NCBI RefSeq assembly: GCF_000282495.1
Contig: NZ_AKJE01000035.1
Location: 78,174-142,173, forward strand
Direction of reading: 5' to 3'
Length of the DNA stretch: 64,000 nt
From: Pseudomonas sp. GM79
GTDB taxonomy: Bacteria; Pseudomonadota; Gammaproteobacteria; Pseudomonadales; Pseudomonadaceae
Position numbers and translations under genes: made by a program. The number at the start of each line of letters is the position of its first letter. Within the stretch, counting starts at the first letter, position 1. Of the stretch, positions 1 to 10,022 are shown one piece after another. The notes under the pieces are model-generated. The model saw only the letters and a list, made by a program, of their open reading frames with translations, ran no database searches and was not told where the DNA came from.

Positions 1-513
1 AAAGTCGCCGCCCTGCCCCTGGCTGAACTGCGCGACGATTTGAATGAGACCTGTTTTTTGGCGGTGTGGGGCAATCAGGGCGCGACAGTGGTGCACATCG
101 AACCGGCCGTGCGCGCGGTGACAGTGGTCACGCAATTGGGCTCGGTTTTACCGTTGCTCAGCTCCTCGACCGGGCTGGTGTTCAGTGCCTATTTGCCCCA
201 TCGCGAAACCGATGAGTTGCGCGATCTCGAAGTTCGCGCCGTCGACGTTCATCCGTTGGCCGATGAGCAGGCTTACACCACATTGTGCGAGCAGATCCGC
301 GAACGCGGCTTGCACCATGTTCACGGCCTGCTGATGCCCGGCGTGGATGCGTTGTCGGCGCCAGTGTTCAATGCGGTTGGGCAGGTGGCCGCGGTGATGA
401 CCATTGTCGGCCCGGCCTCGTTGTTCCATGCCGATGAAAACGGCCCGGCGGCGCAGCGGTTGTTGGCGGCGACGCGGGCCGTGAGTTGGCGGATGGGGTA
501 TCAGCCTGAGTAA
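1..513 (+). CDS. IclR-family transcriptional regulator, C-terminal part (5' end outside window)
   Basis: The reading frame is open from base 1, so the start lies outside the window and only about 170 C-terminal residues are visible. They resemble the effector-binding (GAF-like) domain of IclR regulators: a stretch reading LAVWGNQGATVVHIEP, then SSTGLVFSAYLP, and near the end APVFNAVGQVAAVMTIVGP, followed by a terminal helix of the type AARAVSWRMGY. The DNA-binding N-terminus is not seen, so target genes cannot be inferred. It converges on the toxin-like gene downstream with only 17 bases between stop codons and no clear terminator. The family call is fairly secure; the ligand is unknown. Confidence 0.75.
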   Translation, partial: KVAALPLAELRDDLNETCFLAVWGNQGATVVHIEPAVRAVTVVTQLGSVLPLLSSSTGLVFSAYLPHRETDELRDLEVRAVDVHPLADEQAYTTLCEQIRERGLHHVHGLLMPGVDALSAPVFNAVGQVAAVMTIVGPASLFHADENGPAAQRLLAATRAVSWRMGYQPE

Positions 514-530
514 CGGCTGACCCGGCAGGA

Positions 531-3500
531 TCAGTCTGTGATTCGGGTTTTACTGTCCTGAATCAGGTACGTGGACGTCACCGCAGTGACATAGCCAACG
601 CCCACCGGAACGCCGGTCGCGGTCGACACAATTTCGGAGATGTCCTTGATCCGCGACAACATGCCCACCGCCGAAGTCGACGTGCCAACCCCCGCGACGA
701 TGCCCACATACAAGAGGATGGTGCTTCTCCAGGCCGAGGCGAGGTAGGCTTTACCGGCATCTTCGTCGCCCAGGCTGTAGGCAATCACACCCTGAACGAT
801 CGACCGCGTGATACGCAGGACGCTGGCCACCAGAGCCACTGGAGGGATAAACAGCGAGATGACATCCACCACCAGTTCTGCGCCGATCATCACGTTACGC
901 CAGAAAATTTCCGCACGCGTGCTCGTCTGATAGTCGACGTCATAAATAAGCCGCAACACCATACTGTGGTATTCGAACTTGAAGTCGGTCACAGGGTAAC
1001 TGTCTCGCAACCTTGGCGTCGGCAAGGCACCTGAAGCGTTGCTGCAGCTGTCGACATAACGTTGCACTACGTCTCTGTGTTCCAGCCTGACAAGTCCGAC
1101 AACCTGATTGCCCAGTGCGTCTTCCTTTAAGCCCTGAGTCAACGACTCAATGGGACGAAATGCCAGGCCATCCGGTGCTTTCGGAATGTAGATCAGGTAT
1201 TCCAACCTGCCAGCCACGTTGCGCCCGAACGTATAGGCCCCCTCCAACCGTCGCCCCTCGAGCGCCAGCGTATAAACGCCTTCGCCTGGCGCGCCCGCCG
1301 TCTGCAACGGAAGCCTATTGTGAGTACGATCATGATCCAGATCCTCGATCAGCCCCTTGAGCCAATTGAAGTGTTCACCGGAAAGAGAGCCCTGAATTTT
1401 TTGTGTCAATGCCGCCCTGAGCATTTCGTTCTGCACGGTCTTGCAGTAAAGCTTTGCTTTCAGATCATAAGAAGGCGTTTCCAGAAAATCCTGCCGTAGA
1501 TACTGCTTATATTTGACGCCCGGCAATAAGTTGATCAACGCAGTGACAGCGGCCTCATTCAAACGCCCCAGCGACGAGTTATCCAGGGAACGGAACGCCA
1601 CCGATTCATTAGCACGCCAAATCTGCCACTGAATGAACACATTGGTGAGTGTCATCCAATCGTGTCCACGCAACTTGACGCTCACCCGATCCGGGTCGAT
1701 TTCCGGATGTGGGCCGAATCGACGCAGATAATCGTTCAACGCCTTCATGACCAGTTTTCGTGAGAAGGCGGCAAGCGTTTCGATATGCAGTGGTTCTTTT
1801 GATACCTGGTAGATGGCTTTGAAATCTGTGTTCAGCCTTGTGAAAAGTTCGCGATCTTGTACCGCGGCCTTCCTGTACCAGCCGGGTGTGACCACTTGTT
1901 CTTCGGCAATTTCCCAGCCGACAATGTTATGGATGGCACCCATCAACGGTCCGTCTTCCATCCCCCCCGCCCATTTCACCAAAGCAACGCCGTCCCACCA
2001 CCACTGCTGGTACACCGTCGCCGGCTCGACTTCAGATAGATAACTCTTCACGAGATCCGCGCGATCCATGCTGAAAGCCTGCCCGATCAGGAAGTCACGA
2101 TCGCGCTGCTCGAAACCCCACGCAATGAACTGTCGCTTGAACGCCGTCAGATCGGGGAACTCATACCATTGCTGCCCCGTCGGTGCGCCAGGCGCATAGA
2201 GCACATGCATCGAAAGATCAGGCCTTGCACCTCTGGCACGGTAAACGATCATGTCTTTGAACGGTCGGTAGTGGCTGCGAAAAGCAACGCTGTATGCCTC
2301 CACGTTCGGATCGCCAAACAGATAGCGCTGCGCGATGTCCCGTGCTTGCGAGCCGATATGTTTTTGAAGCAACGCGGCGAAGTTACTCAGTGCAATCTGT
2401 TGACTCAATACTTCTCGCAAGGCGTCTTTAACTTGCGGATCGCTAAGGCGATAACTTCGTTCACTGGCGTATCTCAAACGAAGATCAAATTGCCGGATGG
2501 CCTTTTCGATATTGGACGCTGACAGTCGGGGGTTGTAGTGAAATTCTTCAAACTGAATCGTGTATCGCCCTGCAACATCATGCACACCGTACATGAACAG
2601 CTGTGTCAGGGTTTTACGCTGGACATGCTCGATGTTCCTGGCGCCCATACGCACCGAATGCTTTACCGACACCCAAACGGTATCGGGATCAACGCGATTG
2701 GCATCGCCCTGGGAAATATGTTCTTCGACGACACGCCGCACATAGTCCTGAAAGGAAGACAGCCCCCCCATCGCATCATGCAATGCCATCTGGCTTCCGA
2801 GCAACGCCCGTTCCAAAGCGGCAAATGTTTCCTGATCAGTGGTGGAAGTGTCCTTCAGCCATTGTGGCCTGGCGTTCATCGTCATCAATGCGAGCAGACG
2901 TGCGGTGCGGCTCTTGGCATCACCGTTCAACTCGTGCAGACGTTGAGTCTGCTCAATGGATTGGACGATGCCTGGCAGATCCGCATCTGGCTCCAGCAAA
3001 CGGCGAATGCCATAAGCAACGTCACGCCGTTGTTTATCCAGAAGGTTGTCGATGACAACCTGGAAAATTTCGCCATGGGTTTTTAAATAACGGATATCAG
3101 GAACACTTATGACCTGTTCAGCGTCCTCCAGTGAAATATCTTTTAGCAACTGCGCCCGGCTGTTCGGGTCGCTCAGGCGCTGCTCCAGCGAGCGGTGCAT
3201 TATTGCCGACGTCTGGAACGTTTCCAGCCCGTTTGCAGGGGTGTAAAGGATGACCCAGTCATCATTGGCAGGTACAAGTTCATCGATGGACCGGCCACTT
3301 AAATACATGACGAAACAACAAGCCAGCGTTGCAAATCGTCCGTTTTCCAGTTCCAGAGAAAGACTGTAAGCCGGTGTCTGGGGATTACCCCTGATGTAAA
3401 TTTCGTAGCTCTTTTCTACTTCCGACCTCACCCCTTGCATTTGTACCGTTGCTTTCAACTCTTGCCAGAAAAGCGCCGCGTACAAGTCCCGCAGATCACT

Positions 3501-3977
3501 GCTGCGAGAGACCGATTCACGACCTTTGGCATCCTTGCCCAGAGGTGCCGCCCAGTGTTGATCCAGAACTTGCGTGTATTTTTGCGCCAGCGTGCCCAGC
3601 ACATCGCCGATCAGCGACCCCAGAGCGACCACGTCCAGACCCTCGACCCGGTCCAACTCATCCATGGAGCCGGGCCAGTTATAGACGCCGTACTGACTCG
3701 CGTCATAAACAGGAGCGCGCCCACGACTCAGACACTCCATGAACACGTCCATGAACAGACCGGTCGGCTCCTGATTCGCAATGCCTGAACGTCGGGCATT
3801 GATGTAAGTCCTGCTGATGTAGACCTCCGGCAACAGTTGCTGAAGTTCCTTTAACAAAACGTCTTGCACGATTGATTTAAACGATGGGGCTTTGTTGAGC
3901 ACTTCTTCCAGCGCGGCAAAACTTTCAACCACCTTCCCAAGATCTTCCTGTATTAACGGTATTTCCTGAACACCCAT
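531..3977 (-). CDS. DUF6543 (dermonecrotic toxin-like) domain protein
   Basis: This 1148-residue protein resembles the large Pseudomonas proteins annotated as dermonecrotic toxin domain-containing (DUF6543). Supporting segments are the central stretch around LLALMTMNARPQWLKD, the DPDTVWVSV segment and the YRPFKDMIVYRARG segment. The last 110 residues hold two hydrophobic stretches (around VISLFIPPVALVASVLRI and ILLYVGIVAGVG), suggesting membrane insertion. No signal peptide is visible. Many relatives carry further domains after the hydrophobic region; this one stops soon after it. The upstream 160 bases are AT-rich compared with the rest of the window. No adjacent immunity or secretion gene was recognised. 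The toxin role is inferred from family naming only. Confidence 0.6.
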   Translation of the reverse strand: MGVQEIPLIQEDLGKVVESFAALEEVLNKAPSFKSIVQDVLLKELQQLLPEVYISRTYINARRSGIANQEPTGLFMDVFMECLSRGRAPVYDASQYGVYNWPGSMDELDRVEGLDVVALGSLIGDVLGTLAQKYTQVLDQHWAAPLGKDAKGRESVSRSSDLRDLYAALFWQELKATVQMQGVRSEVEKSYEIYIRGNPQTPAYSLSLELENGRFATLACCFVMYLSGRSIDELVPANDDWVILYTPANGLETFQTSAIMHRSLEQRLSDPNSRAQLLKDISLEDAEQVISVPDIRYLKTHGEIFQVVIDNLLDKQRRDVAYGIRRLLEPDADLPGIVQSIEQTQRLHELNGDAKSRTARLLALMTMNARPQWLKDTSTTDQETFAALERALLGSQMALHDAMGGLSSFQDYVRRVVEEHISQGDANRVDPDTVWVSVKHSVRMGARNIEHVQRKTLTQLFMYGVHDVAGRYTIQFEEFHYNPRLSASNIEKAIRQFDLRLRYASERSYRLSDPQVKDALREVLSQQIALSNFAALLQKHIGSQARDIAQRYLFGDPNVEAYSVAFRSHYRPFKDMIVYRARGARPDLSMHVLYAPGAPTGQQWYEFPDLTAFKRQFIAWGFEQRDRDFLIGQAFSMDRADLVKSYLSEVEPATVYQQWWWDGVALVKWAGGMEDGPLMGAIHNIVGWEIAEEQVVTPGWYRKAAVQDRELFTRLNTDFKAIYQVSKEPLHIETLAAFSRKLVMKALNDYLRRFGPHPEIDPDRVSVKLRGHDWMTLTNVFIQWQIWRANESVAFRSLDNSSLGRLNEAAVTALINLLPGVKYKQYLRQDFLETPSYDLKAKLYCKTVQNEMLRAALTQKIQGSLSGEHFNWLKGLIEDLDHDRTHNRLPLQTAGAPGEGVYTLALEGRRLEGAYTFGRNVAGRLEYLIYIPKAPDGLAFRPIESLTQGLKEDALGNQVVGLVRLEHRDVVQRYVDSCSNASGALPTPRLRDSYPVTDFKFEYHSMVLRLIYDVDYQTSTRAEIFWRNVMIGAELVVDVISLFIPPVALVASVLRITRSIVQGVIAYSLGDEDAGKAYLASAWRSTILLYVGIVAGVGTSTSAVGMLSRIKDISEIVSTATGVPVGVGYVTAVTSTYLIQDSKTRITD

Positions 3978-4141
3978 ATATACACTCCATTAATGCACCT
4001 TAAAAATCAGACAACGAAACATTGCCTGAACCAGTGCAATTAACGTAACGCAACCAAAACCAATAATAACACCCACCACCCTTTGCAAAACATTAAATAT
4101 CCAAGACATCAAAACAGATTCACAACATAATTAAAAAACAA

Positions 4142-6697
4142 TTAACCGCACAAACCCAGCATTCTTGCCCTTGCCACTGCATGCGTCCTGCGTTCGACCC
4201 CTAACTTTCCATGAATTCGCCGGACATGTGTTTTAACGGTATGCAATGAGATGAACAACTTATCGGCTATTTGTCGGTTCGAATTTCCTGACGCAATCAA
4301 CTCAAGCACTTCCACTTCCCTCAGGCTCAGTGGACTTTCATTAATATCCTTGTCAGGCAATGGCTCGTTTTTATCGATCATGTGCAATTCCGACAAGAGA
4401 CCGGGACAACGCCTGTTCAACTGCGCCAACAACGGCTGCAAGTTACAACGGTTCGCCTTCGCTACGCCTTTTTCGAAAAACTGCCGGGCATTCCCCTGTT
4501 CGCCCACCATGAAGGCCGCCTCGGCCATCGCCAGCAGAAGCTCGGCTTCCAGGCTGATCATCCCGTTCGCTTGTGTGTTCTCAAGCAGGGTGGCGAGTCG
4601 AGCCAAGGGATCCTCCACCCGTTGCAGTTTGACCTCGGCCAGAATCAACAAATACTCAATCCGCGGAATCAACTCCAGTGTCGCCGGAGGGGCCTGCCTG
4701 GCCTGTGGCCCCCGATAATGTTTGAGCACCCGGCTCAACGCCTCACGGGCCAGTTCGGGACGCCCCTGTTGCAACCAGCACTGACTGCTGACCTGCAACA
4801 GAGCACCACGGTAGACCGTGTCCGGAATCTGCCGCTGCTGCATCAATCGCTCGGCGTCGCGCAGGCGGACGAAGGCTTGGGCGTAGTCGCCCTGATTGGC
4901 CGCCAGTTGTGCCTGCCCGAGAAAACCGTACAGCGCACGTTTGTCTTGATTGCGAACGCAGTCCTCCAGCCCGGCCTGAAAAAAATCCGCAGCCTGCTCA
5001 TCCAGCCCCTGACACAAGGCCAGGCGCCCTCGACGCAAGGCAATTCGCCCCAGTAGAGGCACTGCGCGGTCTGATTGCAGGCAAAGCAGTTCATGCATAT
5101 TGGCGAGCAGACTTTCAGCGCGCCCGGGGGCTCCACGTTGCTCCAGCAATTGCGCATGATCGAGTTCCATCAAGCCCTCGAACACCAGCGAACCTTGCGC
5201 CCGCGCCAGGCACAGCGCCTCGCGGTTATGTGCATGTGCCACATCGAGTTCGCCCCTTAGCAAGGCCTGTTGCGTCAGACCGGACAAACACATCAGGCGC
5301 GCCGTCCAGCATTCGGGATCGAGCGCGCTCAACGCATCAAGGAAATGCGCGCGTGAAGTCTCCATTCGTCCCTGCAAATGCAGTAGCCAACCCTGCAGGG
5401 CCTGCCAGCGTGCAATCAGTTGACGCTGAAGCACCGCCGAGGGTTGAGGCGTGAAATGCGCCAAATGAGCAATGCAGGCAGTTGCCTGTTCGAAACGCCC
5501 GGCGAACAACAGCGCAGCGGTAATCAAGCCCACCAATTGCGGGCTGCCCAGCGTCAATTCCTCGCCTTGCTGCTCGTGCAAACGCAGCAACAGCACGACC
5601 ATTTGCTCTTCGAACAAGTGCTCGAAACTGAAGTGCTGCAACAGGCTGACTGCCACTTCGTATTCCTCGGCGAGCAATGCCTGTTCGAAGGCCGATTTCC
5701 AGTCCTGTTCAGTACAGAACCACTGGCATGCACGCCGATGCCAAGAGCGTCCCGCCGGCCATTGCTCATCGCGCAACAACTGCGTGAACGGGGTGAAAAT
5801 CTGCAGCCAGTCGCTGGAGTCCCCCCAAGGTTCGATAAAACAGCCCAGCGCTTGCAAGGTCCGCAAGTATTGAGCGCCCTCCCCGGCTCCGAACAGGTGA
5901 TCGCACAGCCGGGCATTGAAGCGGGGCAAGTGGGCCAGCACGCGCCAGGCCTCGCTCAACTCAGGTGTCAGCGAGCTGAACAACTCATGCTCCAGGTAAT
6001 CGAGCAAGGTGGCCGCCCGTCCCAGGGAGTTGTCCTGACGTGACCAGTCGCACTTGTGCAGCAATGCAATCCGTACACCGGCACACCAGCCGCCGGTGCG
6101 CTGGATAATCCGACTCGCCACCTTGCCGGCTTGCTCGGGTACCCAGGGCTGCAATATCTGCTCGACTTCACCTTGCGTGAAAGCCAGCGAAGCGTTCTCG
6201 CACTCGTACAACTCATCATCGAGCAGCAACCTTGGCCAGTTGCATTGCGGCCGGCGGCGGGCACCCAGCCACCAGGTCAGCATCGGGCTGCTGATCGCCA
6301 GCATGCGATCCAGTAACTGATCCAGCTCCGGGTTCGGCAGACGGCAATAGTCATCGAGAAACAACCAGGTGGGCGTCTGCAATCGCGCCAGATCGCCCAG
6401 CAACCCGGTTTCATCCGATGAGGCCAGGCCCAACGTTTCTGCCAGACGCTGACGAAAATCCGCCGCGCTCCACGCCACGCCAGACAATGGCAACCAATGC
6501 ACCCGGCATTGGGTTGGCGCCTGCAACAGGCATTCGGCGAGCAACGCGCTCTTACCACTGCCGGCGGGTGCGCAGAGTAATTTCACCCGGGCCGTCGAAG
6601 CCAATAACGGCTCGCTTAAACGAGCCCGCGACAGGTGATGAGAGGACAGGCGGGGCAGGAATCCAGAACGGTCCAGACACGGAGTCATGGCGGTCAT
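4142..6697 (-). CDS. Large ATP-binding LuxR-family regulator (MalT-like/LAL type)
   Basis: 851 residues with the layout of MalT/LAL regulators: an N-terminal P-loop APAGSGKS at 43-50 in a STAND-type NTPase, a long middle of TPR-like helical repeats, and a C-terminal LuxR helix-turn-helix at about 788-851 ([14 protein letters not shown] and [14 protein letters not shown]). Such proteins bind ATP plus an inducer and activate nearby promoters. It is transcribed in the same direction as, and downstream of, the DUF1302/DUF1329 pair, from which a terminator separates it. Regulators of this class often neighbour DUF1302/DUF1329 genes in pseudomonads, so control of that pair is a reasonable inference; the toxin-like gene downstream is another candidate target. 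ATG at 6697 has an AAGG motif about 10 bases upstream. Confidence 0.85.
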   Translation of the reverse strand: MTAMTPCLDRSGFLPRLSSHHLSRARLSEPLLASTARVKLLCAPAGSGKSALLAECLLQAPTQCRVHWLPLSGVAWSAADFRQRLAETLGLASSDETGLLGDLARLQTPTWLFLDDYCRLPNPELDQLLDRMLAISSPMLTWWLGARRRPQCNWPRLLLDDELYECENASLAFTQGEVEQILQPWVPEQAGKVASRIIQRTGGWCAGVRIALLHKCDWSRQDNSLGRAATLLDYLEHELFSSLTPELSEAWRVLAHLPRFNARLCDHLFGAGEGAQYLRTLQALGCFIEPWGDSSDWLQIFTPFTQLLRDEQWPAGRSWHRRACQWFCTEQDWKSAFEQALLAEEYEVAVSLLQHFSFEHLFEEQMVVLLLRLHEQQGEELTLGSPQLVGLITAALLFAGRFEQATACIAHLAHFTPQPSAVLQRQLIARWQALQGWLLHLQGRMETSRAHFLDALSALDPECWTARLMCLSGLTQQALLRGELDVAHAHNREALCLARAQGSLVFEGLMELDHAQLLEQRGAPGRAESLLANMHELLCLQSDRAVPLLGRIALRRGRLALCQGLDEQAADFFQAGLEDCVRNQDKRALYGFLGQAQLAANQGDYAQAFVRLRDAERLMQQRQIPDTVYRGALLQVSSQCWLQQGRPELAREALSRVLKHYRGPQARQAPPATLELIPRIEYLLILAEVKLQRVEDPLARLATLLENTQANGMISLEAELLLAMAEAAFMVGEQGNARQFFEKGVAKANRCNLQPLLAQLNRRCPGLLSELHMIDKNEPLPDKDINESPLSLREVEVLELIASGNSNRQIADKLFISLHTVKTHVRRIHGKLGVERRTHAVARARMLGLCG

Positions 6698-6786
6698 TGC
6701 GGCGTGCCTTTTTATAATTGTCCGGCCACCGTAGCCTTCTGTAACCCGCTTGTTGAGAAGTATTCAGGACGCTGATTGGCGCCCAT

Positions 6787-6810
6787 AAAAAAGGCGACCC
6801 GCAGGTCGCC
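6787..6810 (-). terminator. Rho-independent terminator after the DUF1329 gene
   Basis: On the minus strand a perfect stem GGCGACC/GGTCGCC with a four-base TGCG loop is followed by a run of T. It lies 28 bases beyond the DUF1329 stop codon and before the LuxR-type regulator, so it should end the DUF1302-DUF1329 transcript. Confidence 0.8.
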
Positions 6811-6837
6811 TCTTGTGATGCCAATGTATCAAAACCC

Positions 6838-8205
6838 TTACCGAACGCCCTCGGCGCGCAGGGCCGATGGGGTGTAGTCCGCAGACTTGGCGTCGAAGCC
6901 GAATTCGAAGCTGTGCTTCTCTTCGTTCTTCATTCCCAAGGCAATGTATCGGCCGGCAATGATGTCGTAGAGCGCCTCCAGGGTGTAGGCCGGCGTCTGG
7001 TGATCGTAGTAATACTGGGCGTGACCTTCAGCCACTCGCCAGAGTTGACCGCGACCGTCGTAGTGATCCGCCAGCGCCACTTGCCAGCTGTCTTCGTCGA
7101 GGTACATATGGCGCTTGGCGTAGATGTGCCGCTCGCTCGGCTTGACCGTGCCGACCACTTCCCAGACCCGGTGCAACTCGTAACGGGTCAGGTCCTGATT
7201 GATGTGCCCGGCCTTCACCACGTCATCGTACTTGAGGCTCGGCGAGTCGAGTTTGTAGCTGTTGTAGGGAATGTACATTTCCTTTTTGCCGATCAGTTTC
7301 CAGTCGTAGCGATCCGGCGCACCGGAGAACATGTCGAAGTTATCCGACGTGCGCAGGCCGTCAGCGGCGGTGCCCGGCCCGTCGTAGGCCACTTGCGGCG
7401 CGCGTCGCACTCGACGTTGGCCGGCGTTGTAGATCCACGCCAGACGCGGCTCTTTCACTTGGTCGAGGGTTTCATGCACCAGCAGCACGTTACCAGCCAA
7501 GCGTGCCGGCGCGGTCACCGACTGCTTGAAGAAGGTCAGCACGTTGGCGCCTTTTTCCGGGTCCAGGTCCTTCATCAATTGCGGTACGGCGATCTCTTCC
7601 TCGAAGCGGATCGGCGTGAAGCTGCCGTTGGTCTGTGGGGTCACCTGGGTAATGATGCGGCGCAGGTTGCCGCCGTGATAACGGGTGATGTGGTTCCACA
7701 GCACCTCGACGCCGTTCTTCGGAATCGGGAACGCGTAGTAGCGATTGCCGGTGAAATTGGCCAGGCCGTTACCGTCGTTGATGCTGTTCACATTCAGCGC
7801 GCTGCGCTTGGCCGACTCGTAGATTTCCGCCGGCAGGCCCACGGTGCGATGGGTCGGGTAGACCGGGATCTTGTAGGTTTCCGGGTAGCGCTTGAACATC
7901 GCCACCTGACCATCCGAAAGCTTGTCCTTGTACTTATCAACGGTTGCAGCAGTAATGGTGAACAACGGTTTTTCGCTGGCGAACGGGTCAGCCAGGAAGC
8001 CTTTGCTGTCGACAGCGCCAGCGTTTTTCGGAATGCCACCGGTCCAGGCCGGGATCGAGCCGTCGGCGTTGCCGGCCTTCTCGGCGCCCAGCGGCGTGAG
8101 TGTGTTGCCAAGCTTGTTGGCTTCTTCCGGCGAGACCGCCGCCATCACGTTGGCGGCCAGCAGGCTCAGGGCCAGGGCGCCGCATTGCAGAATCATCTTG
8201 CGCAT
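6838..8205 (-). CDS. DUF1329 family exported protein
   Basis: 455 residues with an N-terminal signal peptide (MRKMILQCGALALSLLAANV, then MAA) and the DUF1329 pattern, for example NKLGNTLTPLGAEKAGNADG and IPAWTGGIP near the N-terminus. Proteins of this family are periplasmic or outer-membrane associated and nearly always pair with a DUF1302 protein; a role in moving hydrophobic compounds across the envelope has been suggested but not settled. The start is set at ATG 8205: an AGAAGG ribosome-binding site sits 9 bases upstream of it but abuts the in-frame ATGs at 8214 and 8211. It lies directly downstream of the DUF1302 gene in the same operon. Confidence 0.85.
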   Translation of the reverse strand: MRKMILQCGALALSLLAANVMAAVSPEEANKLGNTLTPLGAEKAGNADGSIPAWTGGIPKNAGAVDSKGFLADPFASEKPLFTITAATVDKYKDKLSDGQVAMFKRYPETYKIPVYPTHRTVGLPAEIYESAKRSALNVNSINDGNGLANFTGNRYYAFPIPKNGVEVLWNHITRYHGGNLRRIITQVTPQTNGSFTPIRFEEEIAVPQLMKDLDPEKGANVLTFFKQSVTAPARLAGNVLLVHETLDQVKEPRLAWIYNAGQRRVRRAPQVAYDGPGTAADGLRTSDNFDMFSGAPDRYDWKLIGKKEMYIPYNSYKLDSPSLKYDDVVKAGHINQDLTRYELHRVWEVVGTVKPSERHIYAKRHMYLDEDSWQVALADHYDGRGQLWRVAEGHAQYYYDHQTPAYTLEALYDIIAGRYIALGMKNEEKHSFEFGFDAKSADYTPSALRAEGVR

Positions 8206-8228
8206 TAACATCATCCTTCTCAGCCAGA

Positions 8229-10022
8229 TCAGAAGTTCACACCGAAGCTCAGCGCCAGGAAGTCACGGTCTTCCAGGACGTTGTAGTCACCGCCGAAGAA
8301 GTCGGTGTAACTGAGGCTCGCGGTATAGGTGTTGCGGTAATCGGCATCGACACCGACGCTGACCGCCTTGGCGCCTTCGTTGAATAGCCCGTTGGGACCG
8401 TAGCCGGCGACGTCATGGGACCAGGACAGGTTGGGTTTGAGGTTGATCCCGCCGATCACGTTGGCGTAATCGAGGATCGCCCGAGCGCGGTAGCCCCAAG
8501 AGGTAGAGGTGACAAAGCCATCGGTGTCGCCACCGAAACCGTACTGGCCGTAGACCGAATCACGGCCGTAACGCAGCTTGCTCCGCGACTCCAGACCACC
8601 GACTCGTACCACCGCGGCTTCACCGACCAGGGTTAGCCGTTGGGCGCCCAATACCTGGTCGAAAAAGTGCGTCAGGGTGCTTTGGACCTGGGTCACTTCC
8701 TTGCGGCGATAACCCGTGTTGTCGGCACCTGGCCGGGTCGCGACAGGCGATGCGGCGCCGCCGGCGATCGGGTTAAGCAACGCCAGGGTCAGGTCGTTGG
8801 TATTGACCTGCACCGGAGCGTTGGGCCGGTAGCTGATTTCGCCGGTCCAGGCAGTCCCGGTGGGCAAAGTGGTGGAGAAGCTTGCGCCGTACAGACGAAT
8901 GTCTTCCGGATATTCGAGGTAATACTGGCCGCGCCCGAGCATCACGCTTTGCGCCAGGCCCGAGCCGCTGCCCGGGGCCAGACGGTTGGCAATGCTGACC
9001 ATGCCCGGCAGGCTGGCCAGTGTCGACAGCCCGGCGGTGGAGGTGCCAACGGTCGGTGTGCGACTGTGATAGTTCATGAAGTAGAGGCCGTATTCGGTGT
9101 CGTCACCGAGCCAACGCAAGGCGGTGCCCCACTGCCCTGAATCCCGGGCATCGCGGTCGCCGCCACGGGGCACGATGACGCCCTCTCGGGTGACCTGAAT
9201 AGGTTGGCCAAAGGCTGACGCCAGCGGCGCCAACGGGGCAATCGCCGGGCTGCCGACGGTATAACCGTTGTTGCAGCCGTCCGCCGCCACGTCGACGCCG
9301 AAGAAAGTGCCGCAGTTGTCGAGAACGGTCTGATCCCACTCCAGTTGGTAGAAACCTTCCACCGTGAGCTGATCGGTCAGGCCCTGGGAAGCGAACAGCA
9401 TGTTCACCGGAATCAGGCCTTCCTTGATCTCCGCACCCGGACGACGGAATGCGGAAACGTCGACCGGGTTGATGCTGTTGATCGAGTTGCCGATGAAGGT
9501 ACTTTCACCCCAGCTGACCACCTGCTTGCCGGCGCGCACGGTGCCCGGCAGATCGGCGATGGAATAGTTGTGATAGACGAATGCATCGAGGATCTGTGCG
9601 CCCGAAGACTTGGCGCCTTCTTTGCGACCGCTGTCGCTGATCTGTTTGAACTCGCGGTCTTCGTCCTTCAGCTCGAAGTCGTACCAGTACTTGCCACGGA
9701 CGAACACGCCTGTGTCGCCGTATTTTAATTCCAGGTCGTGGATACCTTTGAAGATCTTGGAGAAGGTCTCGCCTTTCTTGAAGTTCAGGCGCCCGTCATC
9801 ACCGGTCGAAGACTGGCCGGTACCGCCGTTGACGGTGCCCACCAGTGACTTGTCGGCATCGCGCATGCCCCAGCTCGCGCCGACGGACAACGAGGAATCG
9901 AACTGCCCCTCGATTTCGCCGATGTTGAATGAAACAGCCTGCGCCTGGGCACAGCAGCCCAAGGCCACCGCAGCGGCCAGCGCTTGCGGTTTGAAGATGG
10001 CGCGCATTGTTGTTTTTGTCAT
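8229..10022 (-). CDS. DUF1302 family outer-membrane protein
   Basis: About 597 residues from ATG 10022, which has GGGGAAGA just upstream; a longer reading frame back to 10244 lacks such a site and would bury the signal peptide. The signal peptide MTKTTMRAIFKPQALAAAVA precedes a mature part rich in alternating aromatic strands (SFNIGEIEGQFDSSLSVGAS), ending in a C-terminal phenylalanine (SFGVNF), as expected for an outer-membrane beta-barrel. It is first in an operon with the DUF1329 gene. In many pseudomonads this pair sits with an RND-type exporter; none is present here. Substrate unknown. Confidence 0.85.
   Translation of the reverse strand: MTKTTMRAIFKPQALAAAVALGCCAQAQAVSFNIGEIEGQFDSSLSVGASWGMRDADKSLVGTVNGGTGQSSTGDDGRLNFKKGETFSKIFKGIHDLELKYGDTGVFVRGKYWYDFELKDEDREFKQISDSGRKEGAKSSGAQILDAFVYHNYSIADLPGTVRAGKQVVSWGESTFIGNSINSINPVDVSAFRRPGAEIKEGLIPVNMLFASQGLTDQLTVEGFYQLEWDQTVLDNCGTFFGVDVAADGCNNGYTVGSPAIAPLAPLASAFGQPIQVTREGVIVPRGGDRDARDSGQWGTALRWLGDDTEYGLYFMNYHSRTPTVGTSTAGLSTLASLPGMVSIANRLAPGSGSGLAQSVMLGRGQYYLEYPEDIRLYGASFSTTLPTGTAWTGEISYRPNAPVQVNTNDLTLALLNPIAGGAASPVATRPGADNTGYRRKEVTQVQSTLTHFFDQVLGAQRLTLVGEAAVVRVGGLESRSKLRYGRDSVYGQYGFGGDTDGFVTSTSWGYRARAILDYANVIGGINLKPNLSWSHDVAGYGPNGLFNEGAKAVSVGVDADYRNTYTASLSYTDFFGGDYNVLEDRDFLALSFGVNF

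Noticed and set aside
6913..8208. A 431-codon frame opposite the DUF1329 gene, and similar frames opposite the TonB receptor, murA and pta
   Set aside because: All mirror genuine coding sequence and show no domain, signal peptide or ribosome site.
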